Positions 1 to 6,627 of a stretch of DNA of 12,530 nt are shown one piece after another. The position numbers and the translations under genes were made by a program. The stretch lies in contig JBGPYM010000072.1 of the NCBI GenBank assembly GCA_041493205.1, positions 1 to 12,530 of the forward strand, given 5' to 3'. Position 1 is the first letter of the stretch; every line of letters begins with the position of its first letter. The DNA is from JBGPYM01 sp041493205. Its GTDB lineage: Bacteria; Bacteroidota; Ignavibacteria; UBA10030; UBA6906. The notes below the pieces were generated by a model. That model searched no databases. It saw only the letters and a list, made by a program, of their open reading frames with translations, and had not been told where the DNA came from.

Positions 1-180
1 GGCTTCGTGCAGGAACCGGCTTACCTCCTCCTCTCCGGCCCCCAGCGACGACGGCAGAAACTTCAACGCCACCACGCGCTTGAGCTTCGTATCCATCGCA
101 CGATACACCACGCCCATCCCGCCCTCGCCGAGCTTTTCGAGAATACGGTAATGCAATGTTGTCTCGCCGGGCATTGGCAT
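1..180 (-). CDS. Serine/threonine protein kinase, N-terminal fragment
   Basis: The minus strand from an ATG at 180 encodes 60 residues that run in frame to base 1, so the gene continues outside the window. The fragment is the start of a Hanks-type kinase N-lobe: a 'HYRILEKLGEGGMGVVY' start with the glycine-rich ATP loop (residues 18-26), the VALK motif with the presumed ATP-anchoring lysine at residue 40, and a helix-C-like 'RFLHEA' with its glutamate near residue 59. This layout, with the kinase domain at the extreme N terminus, is typical of bacterial PknB-like kinases that phosphorylate Ser/Thr in the cytoplasm and often carry TPR or WD/beta-propeller sensor domains further on; none of that part is visible. 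A second ATG two codons later (174) is an equally good start. No strong ribosome binding site is seen. It is probably a separate unit from the ROK gene, whose end lies 141 bases upstream on the same strand. Confidence 0.9.
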   Translation of the reverse strand, partial: MPMPGETTLHYRILEKLGEGGMGVVYRAMDTKLKRVVALKFLPSSLGAGEEEVSRFLHEA

Positions 181-230
181 CGTGCAGGCTCTTCGACTGG
201 AACGTGGGAGGTTGAAGATCACATGCTGCG

Positions 231-254
231 ACCGGAGAAAAAGACTTCTCCGGG
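231..254. other. 8-bp inverted repeat in the kinase gene leader
   Basis: CCGGAGAA at 232-239 pairs with TTCTCCGG at 246-253 around a six-base loop, giving a perfect 8-bp stem in the gap between the ROK gene end and the kinase start. It lies about 50 bases upstream of the kinase start codon. No T-run follows the stem on the minus strand, so a classical intrinsic terminator for the ROK operon is not supported; it could be a leader structure or a rho-type 3' end. Confidence 0.35.
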
Positions 255-321
255 TGCGCAAGTTTACTTCGTGAAAATGGAAATGCTCTAAGAAGAATGC
301 GGCTCGGTCAAGAGGGTCTTA

Positions 322-1632
322 CTAAGCCGCGTCGATCCCCACCGATTTCGATGCTACGTGGCGCCGGGCGGAGCGCGCCGGAAATCCGTGGAGAGGCTCG
401 AACAGTTCGTACAGAACCAGGCCGGAGGCACCGAGGATTACGGCAAGCTCACCGTGACTCGCGGAGCGGACCCGGACCGCCTCGACCGGTGCCGCGAGCA
501 GGTCCCTGTGAATCTTGTGCTGGAGAACCTCGCCGATGCCGGGGAAACTCTGGGCGAGCTTCCCGCCGACGACAATCATCTCCGGATTGAGCATGTTCAC
601 CATGGGGATACAGAGGATGCTCAGCAACGACACATACTCTTCGATCACCTTTTGCGCCACCGGATCGCCCTGGCGCGCCCGCTCGGCAACCGAAGCGACG
701 GTCCAACCCTTTCCCGGAGGTGCGCCGGCTTCCTTTCGATAGCTCTCCACGAGGTTCGCATCGGTGAGAATCTCGCCAAACATAGCCTGATTCCGGTAGG
801 TCAGTGGAAAGTTTTCCTTGTAAAATGAGGAGAACTCGAGGAGATTATACCCGACTTCGCCGGCGCTGAAGGTAATCCCGTGGAGCAGGTGCCCATTGAT
901 CATGATCCCGGCGCCGACGCCTTCGCCCACCCAGATGTGGATGAAATCCTTCGTCCCCTTGGCGGCCCCGAGCAGGTATTCTGCCAACGCCATGGTTTTC
1001 ACGTCGTTCTCGACATATACCGGCACGTTGAACTCCCTCTCCAGAAAGGCGCTGAGGGTTTGACCCTGCCAGGACTTCTTGTTGTAGGAGAGGACGAGCG
1101 TATTCGTCGAATAATCGATAATCCCCTGCACCCCGATGCCGATACCCACGAGCTTGGATTGAGGATAATCCCCTGCTTTCAGGAGATCGCGAATCGTCCG
1201 GGCGACAAGCGCGAGGACCCTTTCGACAGGATCGCCGAGGGCATAGTCGAACGATTCCTGCATAAGAATACGCGCGTTGAGGTCGGTGATCGCAACCGTC
1301 GCGTGCGTCATACGGATATCGATGCCGGCGACAATGCCGGCGAGGGGGAGGAACCTGAGGAGGACTCTTTTCCGCCCCACCTTGTTGCGCGCCTGCACTT
1401 CACCGGTGTCTTCGAGGAGCCCGGATTCGATCAGCTTGGCAACGAGGTCGGTTACCGTGGCTTTGTGGAGCCCTGTTGCACTGGCGATTTCGATCCTCGA
1501 AATCGGGCCCCGGTCACGGACGATGCGGAGGATTCTTACTTCGTTCGGTTCCTGTGTGAGGAGGCTGCGCTGGCGAATGACATTCCAGAGCGTGGAATCT
1601 CTTTTGGGGGGTGTTTCTGTCGGGTCGGCCAT
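322..1632 (-). CDS. ROK-family transcriptional regulator (NagC/XylR-like), degenerate sugar-kinase core
   Basis: A 436-residue protein, somewhat longer than the roughly 380-410 residues usual for ROK repressors. Residues about 28-75 form a winged helix-turn-helix ('EVRILRIVRDRGPISRIEIASA', with recognition helix 'TGLHKATVTDLV'), and residues about 96-410 form the ROK fold. The ROK signature is recognisable at 235-262 (VGEGVGAGI...SAGEVGY), the catalytic-type Asp of the VEND motif is at 210, and LNPEMIVVGG is at 348-357. Family members bind operator DNA and release it on binding a sugar or sugar phosphate. Two things are odd: the phosphate-binding DxGxT motif reads DIRMT (105-109), and the zinc site is lost (Tyr262 replaces the usual His, and no CxCGxxGC cluster follows). 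It should therefore act as a regulator, not a kinase. It is the last gene of the chr cluster, 33 bases after the ornithine-cyclodeaminase-like gene. The ligand and the genes it controls are unknown. Confidence 0.9.
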   Translation of the reverse strand: MADPTETPPKRDSTLWNVIRQRSLLTQEPNEVRILRIVRDRGPISRIEIASATGLHKATVTDLVAKLIESGLLEDTGEVQARNKVGRKRVLLRFLPLAGIVAGIDIRMTHATVAITDLNARILMQESFDYALGDPVERVLALVARTIRDLLKAGDYPQSKLVGIGIGVQGIIDYSTNTLVLSYNKKSWQGQTLSAFLEREFNVPVYVENDVKTMALAEYLLGAAKGTKDFIHIWVGEGVGAGIMINGHLLHGITFSAGEVGYNLLEFSSFYKENFPLTYRNQAMFGEILTDANLVESYRKEAGAPPGKGWTVASVAERARQGDPVAQKVIEEYVSLLSILCIPMVNMLNPEMIVVGGKLAQSFPGIGEVLQHKIHRDLLAAPVEAVRVRSASHGELAVILGASGLVLYELFEPLHGFPARSARRHVASKSVGIDAA

Positions 1633-1665
1633 GATTCTTAATGATACAGGATCGGAGAGCCAACT

Positions 1666-2700
1666 TCAAGACTGCGCCGCCTCTCCGGCGCCGGGTGCGG
1701 CTGCCTGCATGGAAAAATCGAGCCTCCGGTCGAACCCTGCCCGCAGCGCATTTTCGTACACGACAATTGCCGCCGCGGCGTCCTGCAGTGCCATTCCCGT
1801 GCTGTCAAAAATGATGATTTCGTCATCCTTCGCGCGTCCCTGCTTCTCCCCTGCAACGATCTCCCCCAGTTCCGCGTAGACGTCCGCCGTCGACACGATG
1901 CCGCCGGCGATTGCGTGGTGGAGATCGCCGATCGCGGCGCACTGGTCGAGGATGTCAGCGACGACCTTGTTCCCCTTGAACAAAAGGGGGTCGAGCTCCT
2001 GTTTCGTTTCGCTGTCCGCTCCCACAGCGGCAATGAAGGTCCCCGGACGGATGTCATCACGGCGCACAAAGAATGCCTTCGCGGGCGTACACGTTACGCA
2101 CACGTCGCTCTTGCGGAGCGCGGCCTGAAGCCCACCCACGGAGATCGGGTCCACACGGAGCGAGGGTGAAAACTCCGCTGCCAGCGCCTCAGCCTGCCGG
2201 TAGTCTGTGTCCCAGGCGAATGCCTGGCGGAGCGGGAGGACGGTGAGGAGCGCCCGGAGCTGAATTCTCCCCTGATTGCCACAACCGCAGACCGTTACCA
2301 CTGTCGAGCGTGGCCGGGCGAGGGAGGCAGCCGCTACTGCTGTTGCGGCGCCCGTGCGCAGAATGGTAATCTCGATCGAGTCCATGATCGCAAGCGGGGA
2401 GCCGTTGTCCGCATCACTCAGGACGATCAGACCTTGAATTGAGGGAAGCCCCCAACGCTTGCGGTTGCCGGGGAAGTTCGCGTTGAGCTTGATTGCAGCG
2501 TATTCTCTCCCCCGGCGCAACACGCCCGCTTTGACATGAAACCCGCCCGCAGCGACGGGGACGCCGAGGAGTCCCGGACGCGGCGCATTGCCTTCGCCGT
2601 AGAGCCTGAATGCATCCTCCACGGCCACGATGCACTCCTCGAGCGTCAGCAGCTCTGCGACGTCGGCCCTTGTCAGGAGTAATGTTCCTGAGGGGTTCAT
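1666..2700 (-). CDS. Ornithine cyclodeaminase/mu-crystallin family NAD(P)-dependent enzyme
   Basis: A 344-residue protein of normal family length. It has the expected Rossmann dinucleotide loop GCGNQG at 139-144 and the family blocks KLNANFPGN (71-79), GLPSIQGLIVLSDADNGSPLA (84-104), 'MDSIEITILRTGAAT' (106-120), AVGADSETKQELDP (225-238) and FDSTGMALQD (298-307). By comparison with characterised members, Lys71, Arg115 and Asp229 are the likely substrate-binding and catalytic residues. The family includes ornithine cyclodeaminase, archaeal alanine dehydrogenase and ketimine reductases (mu-crystallin), all acting on amino or imino acids with NAD(P)H, so the exact reaction cannot be assigned. The start codon overlaps the chrA stop as ATGA, which implies translational coupling. 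The enzyme is predicted to be cytoplasmic. Its position directly after a chromate transporter gene has no obvious explanation in the known role of chromate efflux. Confidence 0.9.
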   Translation of the reverse strand: MNPSGTLLLTRADVAELLTLEECIVAVEDAFRLYGEGNAPRPGLLGVPVAAGGFHVKAGVLRRGREYAAIKLNANFPGNRKRWGLPSIQGLIVLSDADNGSPLAIMDSIEITILRTGAATAVAAASLARPRSTVVTVCGCGNQGRIQLRALLTVLPLRQAFAWDTDYRQAEALAAEFSPSLRVDPISVGGLQAALRKSDVCVTCTPAKAFFVRRDDIRPGTFIAAVGADSETKQELDPLLFKGNKVVADILDQCAAIGDLHHAIAGGIVSTADVYAELGEIVAGEKQGRAKDDEIIIFDSTGMALQDAAAAIVVYENALRAGFDRRLDFSMQAAAPGAGEAAQS

Positions 2701-3872
2701 GAACGGATCAGGAAGCCGATTGCGCCAGCGGCACCAATGACGGCGGGTTCCGGGATTTTGAACCGGAACATCACCAGGAGCGTGGCAACGGCGATAGCGG
2801 CGGTAGGGATATCCACAATCGCTCGCATGCCGAGAACCACCACCGCTCCCGCGAGGGCGCCCGTTGCGGCCGCGGTGACGCCTTCGATGAACGCGACCAG
2901 GCGGGCGTTGTGGGCGTAGCGTTCGACGTACGGGGCCGGGATCACGACGAAAAGGTAGACCGGGAGGAAGACGCCCAGTGCGGCGGCCAGGGCGCCAGGA
3001 AGCGCATCAACGAGGTAGCCGATGAAGCCGACGGTGATCACGACGGGTCCGGGCGTGATCATCGCCACCGCAACAGCATCAAGAAACTGCTTCTCGTTCA
3101 GCCAGTGATATTGCAGCACGACGCCGCCATGGAGAAATGGAACAATGGCGAGTCCGCTCCCGAAGACGAACGTTCCGGCCCGTGCAAAGAAGAGGAAAAT
3201 ATCAAGGAGCAGATCCGACTGTGCTATTGCAGGCACCTGGAGTAACCAGAGCGCTAACGGAGGAGTGAATATAAAGAGTGATGCCATGGAGGAGGTTTTC
3301 GGAGGGACCCTGATCACCATGGTGACGATGCCGGAAAGGAGGAAGAGCGACATGCTCTCCTCCTCCGTCCAGGCAGTGGCAACACACATGAGTGCAAATA
3401 TTCCCCAGAGCAAGGGGGCCTTCCCGAGCGACCGACGGGCAAGCGTGTAGGCTGATTTCACAATGATGCCGATAACCCCCGCGCCGATCCCGTAAAATGC
3501 TGCCTGCATCCATGGAAGACCGCCGTACGCGACATAGAGCATCCCGAGGGCGATCACCATCAGGAACGACGGAAGGATGAAGGCGATCCCAACGATCGCG
3601 GCGCCCCATGCCTTGCCATTGAGGTAACCGATGTACATCGCCAGCTGCGCCGCAAGCGGACCCGGCGCTAGCTGAGCGAGGGCCAGACCCCGTTTGTATT
3701 GCTCCTGCTGCAGCCACCGGCGCTCTCCGACAAGGTCCCGTTCCATCCGCCCGACGAGAGCGATCGGCCCGCCGAACCCAACGGTCCCGAGCCTGAGGAA
3801 ATAGAGGGCCAGGTCGCGAAGCGAGTGGGCTGACTCAGGCACTTCTGGAAGAGAGGCGTTCATACAGGGCAT
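2697..3872 (-). CDS. chrA: Chromate transporter ChrA, two-domain (long-chain) form
   Basis: A 391-residue, strongly hydrophobic inner-membrane protein. It carries two tandem CHR domains (PF02417), the usual arrangement of long-chain ChrA. The first half has TVGFGGPIALVGRMERDLV (30-48) and 'QLAPGPLAAQLAMYIGY' (67-83); the second half repeats the pattern as TFVFGSGLAIVPFLHGG (234-250) and MITPGPVVITVGFIGYLVD (271-289). About ten membrane segments can be seen. Known members export chromate from the cytoplasm using the proton motive force; many homologues have never been tested and may carry other oxyanions. Translation could start at 3872 or at a second ATG, 3863 (codon 4). Both lie inside the 3' end of chrB and neither has a clear ribosome binding site, so translation is probably coupled to chrB. 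The stop codon overlaps the start of the next gene by four bases. Confidence 0.93.
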   Translation of the reverse strand: MPCMNASLPEVPESAHSLRDLALYFLRLGTVGFGGPIALVGRMERDLVGERRWLQQEQYKRGLALAQLAPGPLAAQLAMYIGYLNGKAWGAAIVGIAFILPSFLMVIALGMLYVAYGGLPWMQAAFYGIGAGVIGIIVKSAYTLARRSLGKAPLLWGIFALMCVATAWTEEESMSLFLLSGIVTMVIRVPPKTSSMASLFIFTPPLALWLLQVPAIAQSDLLLDIFLFFARAGTFVFGSGLAIVPFLHGGVVLQYHWLNEKQFLDAVAVAMITPGPVVITVGFIGYLVDALPGALAAALGVFLPVYLFVVIPAPYVERYAHNARLVAFIEGVTAAATGALAGAVVVLGMRAIVDIPTAAIAVATLLVMFRFKIPEPAVIGAAGAIGFLIRS

Positions 3873-4803
3873 CGAGAATCTGTGAACCGATGGCGAGCGT
3901 TTTCCGGTCGTTGCGCATCGAGCCGGAGAGCGAGCGCACGATCAGATCGATGCCGTCGGCTTCCGGGCGATTAAACTTGCCGTCTTTCAGGTCGATGTCG
4001 TGGACCAGCTCCCCCATCGAAGCGAGGGCCCTGTCCTTCATCTGGAATGATTCCAGGAGCGTCTCGAACGTGCACCGGTCGCCCTGGTGGCTGAACTCCA
4101 CGCCGAACAGGTCGAAGGCGATGGCGTGCGCGGGGAGCTTGTTTTCCTCGACAAAGACGAACTGGGCCTTCGGGTCGATAAACCGTTTGATGAGCCAGGC
4201 AGAGCAGAGCCTGTCGATGTGAATTTGTTCGCGGGTCGCCCAGATCTTCCCTCTGAATTCTGTGCGCGCATGTTTCCTGATACCCGGGAAGGCTCCCGAT
4301 TTCTCACCGAGTCCTGACAGGAGGAACCTTGCCTGCCGGAGCCGCCTCCCCACCTTGGGTCCCGCAGGATGATCGAAGAAATCGATGCGCCGGATCTCGC
4401 GATGTGTCGATTCCAGCACGACGAGCTCCCGCTCCAGCGCCTTGAGTTGCGCCGGGGGGAGAGCTCTCCCCGATTTTGGTTTTCGAAAGCGGTTGAGCAG
4501 TCTGCTGAGCGCGCCGTCAAGCTGCGCAAAGTCCCCTTCCCGGGCATCGGCGAAGAGGTGCCGGAGAATCCGGTCCTCTCCAGCGTCGTGGGCCTCCGAA
4601 ACGAATACGGACGCCTCTCCCTGCGCATCCCGGATTTGCTGGCAGAGCCAGTGAGAGTCCTCGAGACGTTCCTTGCTGTACGGAAGCACATAGACCGAAT
4701 TGCGATAGAGCAGGGCGCCCACCTTTCTGGTGAGCCGCCACACCTTGACCCGTTCGCGCGAATTCGGGGTCTGCACCTGGTGGACCAGGAAGAGCCATTT
4801 CAT
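3835..4803 (-). CDS. chrB: ChrB, chromate-resistance regulator/sensor protein
   Basis: A 322-residue protein with the two-part ChrB architecture. The N-terminal part (about 1-165) begins 'MKWLFLVHQV' and contains LYRNSVYVLPYS (32-43). The ChrB C-terminal domain (about 186-318, PF09828-like) contains 'IWATREQIHIDRLC' followed by AWLIKRFIDPKAQFVFV (202-218) and HDIDLKDGKFNRPEADGID (268-286). In characterised chr operons ChrB is a cytoplasmic protein needed for chromate-responsive expression of chrA. A strong ribosome binding site (GGAGG within 4811-4817) lies seven bases before the ATG, and a promoter with a palindromic operator lies just upstream. One deviation: where many ChrB proteins read as I/V-A-C-P-W-L-I, this one reads L-C-S-A-W-L-I, so the cysteine (Cys200) is shifted by one place and the proline is missing. 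It heads the chrB-chrA-ocd-ROK gene set. Confidence 0.9.
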   Translation of the reverse strand: MKWLFLVHQVQTPNSRERVKVWRLTRKVGALLYRNSVYVLPYSKERLEDSHWLCQQIRDAQGEASVFVSEAHDAGEDRILRHLFADAREGDFAQLDGALSRLLNRFRKPKSGRALPPAQLKALERELVVLESTHREIRRIDFFDHPAGPKVGRRLRQARFLLSGLGEKSGAFPGIRKHARTEFRGKIWATREQIHIDRLCSAWLIKRFIDPKAQFVFVEENKLPAHAIAFDLFGVEFSHQGDRCTFETLLESFQMKDRALASMGELVHDIDLKDGKFNRPEADGIDLIVRSLSGSMRNDRKTLAIGSQILDALYERLSSRSA

Positions 4804-4855
4804 AGTGATTCCCTCCTTATGACGACAGATAACTTTGGTAAGTAATGTATGTTAC

Positions 4856-4884
4856 AATATGTAATAAGTATTACATTATGTCAA
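4856..4884 (-). promoter_or_regulatory. Sigma-70-type promoter of the chrB operon
   Basis: On the minus strand a perfect TTGACA -35 box (4884-4879) is followed after 17 bases by CATATT (4861-4856), a 4/6 match to the -10 consensus. Transcription would start near 4849, leaving a leader of about 45 bases that ends in the strong chrB ribosome binding site. The block sits in an AT-rich stretch (about 4820-4895) that stands out from the GC-rich surroundings. Confidence 0.6.
4859..4876. promoter_or_regulatory. 18-bp palindromic operator between -35 and -10 of the chr promoter
   Basis: ATGTAATA (4859-4866) and TATTACAT (4869-4876) are perfect inverted repeats separated by two bases. The palindrome fills the spacer of the predicted chrB promoter, where a bound dimeric repressor would block RNA polymerase. 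A weaker inverted repeat, GTAA (4842-4845) with TTAC (4852-4855), lies just downstream near the predicted start of transcription and may be a second half-strength site. The binding protein could be ChrB, the ROK regulator of the same operon, or the nearby ArsR-type regulator; the sequence does not decide. Confidence 0.6.
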
Positions 4885-4901
4885 GTAAGTATTGAAGGAA
4901 G

Positions 4902-4974
4902 AGCCACGGGCGGGGACGTCCGCCGACGGCGAGACGCAGAAAGCGCGCCCGTGCCACTACGCCCGTGCCACTAC
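4902..4974. repeat. GC-rich inverted-repeat element (dispersed REP-like family), copy 1
   Basis: This lies between the 3' end of ldh and the chrB promoter. CACGGGCG (4905-4912) is inverted-complementary to CGCCCGTG (4946-4953). The right end GCCCGTGCCACTAC is present as an exact tandem duplicate (4947-4960 and 4961-4974). The layout, a CAC-GG-CG-GGG-ACG left end and a CGCC-GTGCCACT right end, matches the elements at 12206-12300, so these appear to be copies of one dispersed family. No coding potential was seen. Confidence 0.6.
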
Positions 4975-5022
4975 AGTAGACGCCGCAGGAGAGTTCTGCC
5001 GGTCCACAATAGGGAAAAACGT

Positions 5023-5979
5023 TCAGCGGGGAGCGTCAAGCTGGGCGAGGGTTGAGCGGAGTTTTTCCCCCGAGGCGCGGAATCCTGAGTCTTCCGAGGG
5101 ATCGAGATTGAGCGTGAGGATCTCCTCCACGCCGCTGCTGCCGACGACGCAGGGGAGACTCAAACACATGTCGCGTACGCCATGCTGGCCCGTCATGAGG
5201 GTTGAGACAGAGAGCACCCGCCGGTAGTCTCCGAGAATTGCCTCGACTATCGAGAGCAATCCAAGGCCGATCGCGTAGTACGTGGCGCCCTTCCGCTTGA
5301 TGATCTCGTAGGCAGCATCGCGAACCTGCACAAAGATCTCATCCATCTCCTTCTGCGCATAGGCCTTGTTTTTCAGAGGCGCGAATTCCTGCAGGCGCAC
5401 GCCCCCGATACTGGCGAGGCTCCAGACAGGAATTTCGCTGTCCCCATGCTCGCCGATGATGTAGGCATGGACGCTGTGCGCATCAACCCCGTAGTATTGC
5501 CCGAGGAGGAACCGGAACCGGGACGTATCGAGGATGGTGCCGGACCCGATGACATGCGATGGCGCGAGTCCGGACACTTCCAGGGATACATAGGTGAGGA
5601 TGTCGACGGGGTTGGTCGCGATCAGAATGATCCCGTCCGGGTTATGGCGGACGACCTGCGGAACGATCTCCCGGAAGATCGCCGCATTGCGTGCAAGAAG
5701 ATCGAGGCGCGTTTCCCCCGGCTTCTGTCCCGCCCCGGCGGCAATGACGACGACCTGCGACCCGGCACAGTCGGCATACCCGCCCGCGGTGATCTTCATG
5801 GGCCGCGTAAACGAAAGGCCGTGGTTGAAGTCCATCATTTCGCCCACGGCCTTCTCGGCGTTGATATCCACAAGCGTCAGCTCACCCGCCAGCCCCCTGA
5901 TCATGAGGGCATACGCAAATGAGGATCCGACGAGCCCGGTACCGACCAGGCTCACCTTTCTGGCGTTTACGTTTGTCAT
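5023..5979 (-). CDS. ldh: L-lactate dehydrogenase
   Basis: A 318-residue protein, the usual length, of the lactate/malate dehydrogenase superfamily; it interconverts pyruvate and L-lactate with NAD(H) in the cytoplasm. The N-terminal Rossmann loop is GTGLVGSS (13-20), and Asp38 ends the second strand as expected for NAD. Specificity for lactate rather than malate is supported by Gln85 in 'GAGQKPGETR' (Arg at this place in malate dehydrogenases), with Arg91 on the mobile loop. Other active-site residues are Asn123, Asp151, Arg154 and the proton-relay His178 in 'IIGEHGDSE'. Arg156 and His171 match the positions that bind fructose 1,6-bisphosphate in allosteric bacterial enzymes, so activation by that sugar is plausible. 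A GGAGGGG ribosome binding site (5984-5990) precedes the ATG. The gene follows arsR by 52 bases on the same strand and is probably cotranscribed with it. Confidence 0.94.
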   Translation of the reverse strand: MTNVNARKVSLVGTGLVGSSFAYALMIRGLAGELTLVDINAEKAVGEMMDFNHGLSFTRPMKITAGGYADCAGSQVVVIAAGAGQKPGETRLDLLARNAAIFREIVPQVVRHNPDGIILIATNPVDILTYVSLEVSGLAPSHVIGSGTILDTSRFRFLLGQYYGVDAHSVHAYIIGEHGDSEIPVWSLASIGGVRLQEFAPLKNKAYAQKEMDEIFVQVRDAAYEIIKRKGATYYAIGLGLLSIVEAILGDYRRVLSVSTLMTGQHGVRDMCLSLPCVVGSSGVEEILTLNLDPSEDSGFRASGEKLRSTLAQLDAPR

Positions 5980-6031
5980 ACGACCCCTCCGCTCGTGAGA
6001 TGCCTCCTGGTGTTCGCGATCCTCCGGCGTT

Positions 6032-6601
6032 TCAGACGCGCCAGTATTTCCCTCCCCCGCCTTCCCGTTTCATAAGCCCCGTATCCACAAGCGAGCGCCG
6101 GAGCCGGGCTGTATCTTCGCTGTACTTCGCAAGGATCTGGTTGACGCGCTTCTCCGTGTACCGCATCCCCGGTTCGAATTCCTTCAAAACGTGGCGGACG
6201 AGGACAAGATACTTCTTCTCCTGTGCGGGGAACGCTTTGAAGCTTCCGTCGGGATTGGTAAAGGTCGCGAGGACCTTCCGGTCGAACTCGTCGCCGTCCC
6301 CCCCTTCCGCCAACCGGGGAAGCGTCTCCCGGCGGAGGAGTGTTCTGGCCATACCGGTCAGAACCCCGGTGTGGAGCGAATAGACGCTGTAATATCCCTC
6401 CGCACGCGCGGAGACCAGTCCTTCACCGGCGAGTCGTCCAAGGTGATGCGATGCCGTCGAGACGCCGACGCCCAGGAACCGGGCGATGTCTTCGACGGTG
6501 TGCGAACCTCCCGCAAGGTACCCGACAATTTTGAGCCTGTTCGGCTCTCCGAGGACCTTGAAGAATCTGACGAACTGTTCTGCGGCACCTTCGTGGGTCA
6601 T
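6032..6601 (-). CDS. ArsR-family regulator with C-terminal DUF2087 domain
   Basis: A 189-residue DNA-binding protein. Residues about 8-80 form an ArsR-type winged helix ('FFKVLGEPNRLKIVGYLAG', then 'TVEDIARFLGVGVSTASHHL' as the helix-turn-helix and 'AEGYYSVYSL' as the wing). Residues about 107-189 match DUF2087, with FKAFPAQEKKYLVLVRHVL (121-139), 'YTEKRVNQILAKYSED' (148-163) and 'LRRSLVDTGLMKRE' (167-180) ending in KYWRV. The protein has no cysteine at all, so sensing of metals through thiolates, the classical ArsR/SmtB mechanism, is excluded; DUF2087 may hold the input site. A GGAGGTG ribosome binding site lies just before the ATG. It is divergent from the metallophosphoesterase gene and lies upstream of ldh, so it may control itself, ldh and perhaps the divergent gene. 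Confidence 0.88.
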   Translation of the reverse strand: MTHEGAAEQFVRFFKVLGEPNRLKIVGYLAGGSHTVEDIARFLGVGVSTASHHLGRLAGEGLVSARAEGYYSVYSLHTGVLTGMARTLLRRETLPRLAEGGDGDEFDRKVLATFTNPDGSFKAFPAQEKKYLVLVRHVLKEFEPGMRYTEKRVNQILAKYSEDTARLRRSLVDTGLMKREGGGGKYWRV

Positions 6602-6627
6602 TTCACCTCCATGAAACTATTTCGACC

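Noticed and set aside
7..291. A 94-codon plus-strand open frame at the left edge
   Set aside because: The minus strand encodes a protein kinase N-lobe with glycine loop and VALK motifs over bases 1-180, which explains the region.
299..330. GCGGCT/AGCCGC inverted repeat around the ROK stop codon as a terminator
   Set aside because: Only a 6-bp stem with a 20-base loop and no T-run on the minus strand; not convincing.
880..1641. A 253-codon plus-strand open frame opposite the ROK gene
   Set aside because: The minus-strand ROK protein is unmistakable over this stretch and the plus-strand translation matches nothing recognisable.
4902..4974. GC-rich repeats here and at 12206-12300 as a CRISPR array
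   Set aside because: There are too few units, no regular spacers of equal length and no cas genes; the palindromic ends fit dispersed REP-like elements better.
5011..5022. T-run on the minus strand just after ldh as an intrinsic terminator
   Set aside because: Five T residues are present but no stable GC-rich stem immediately precedes them.
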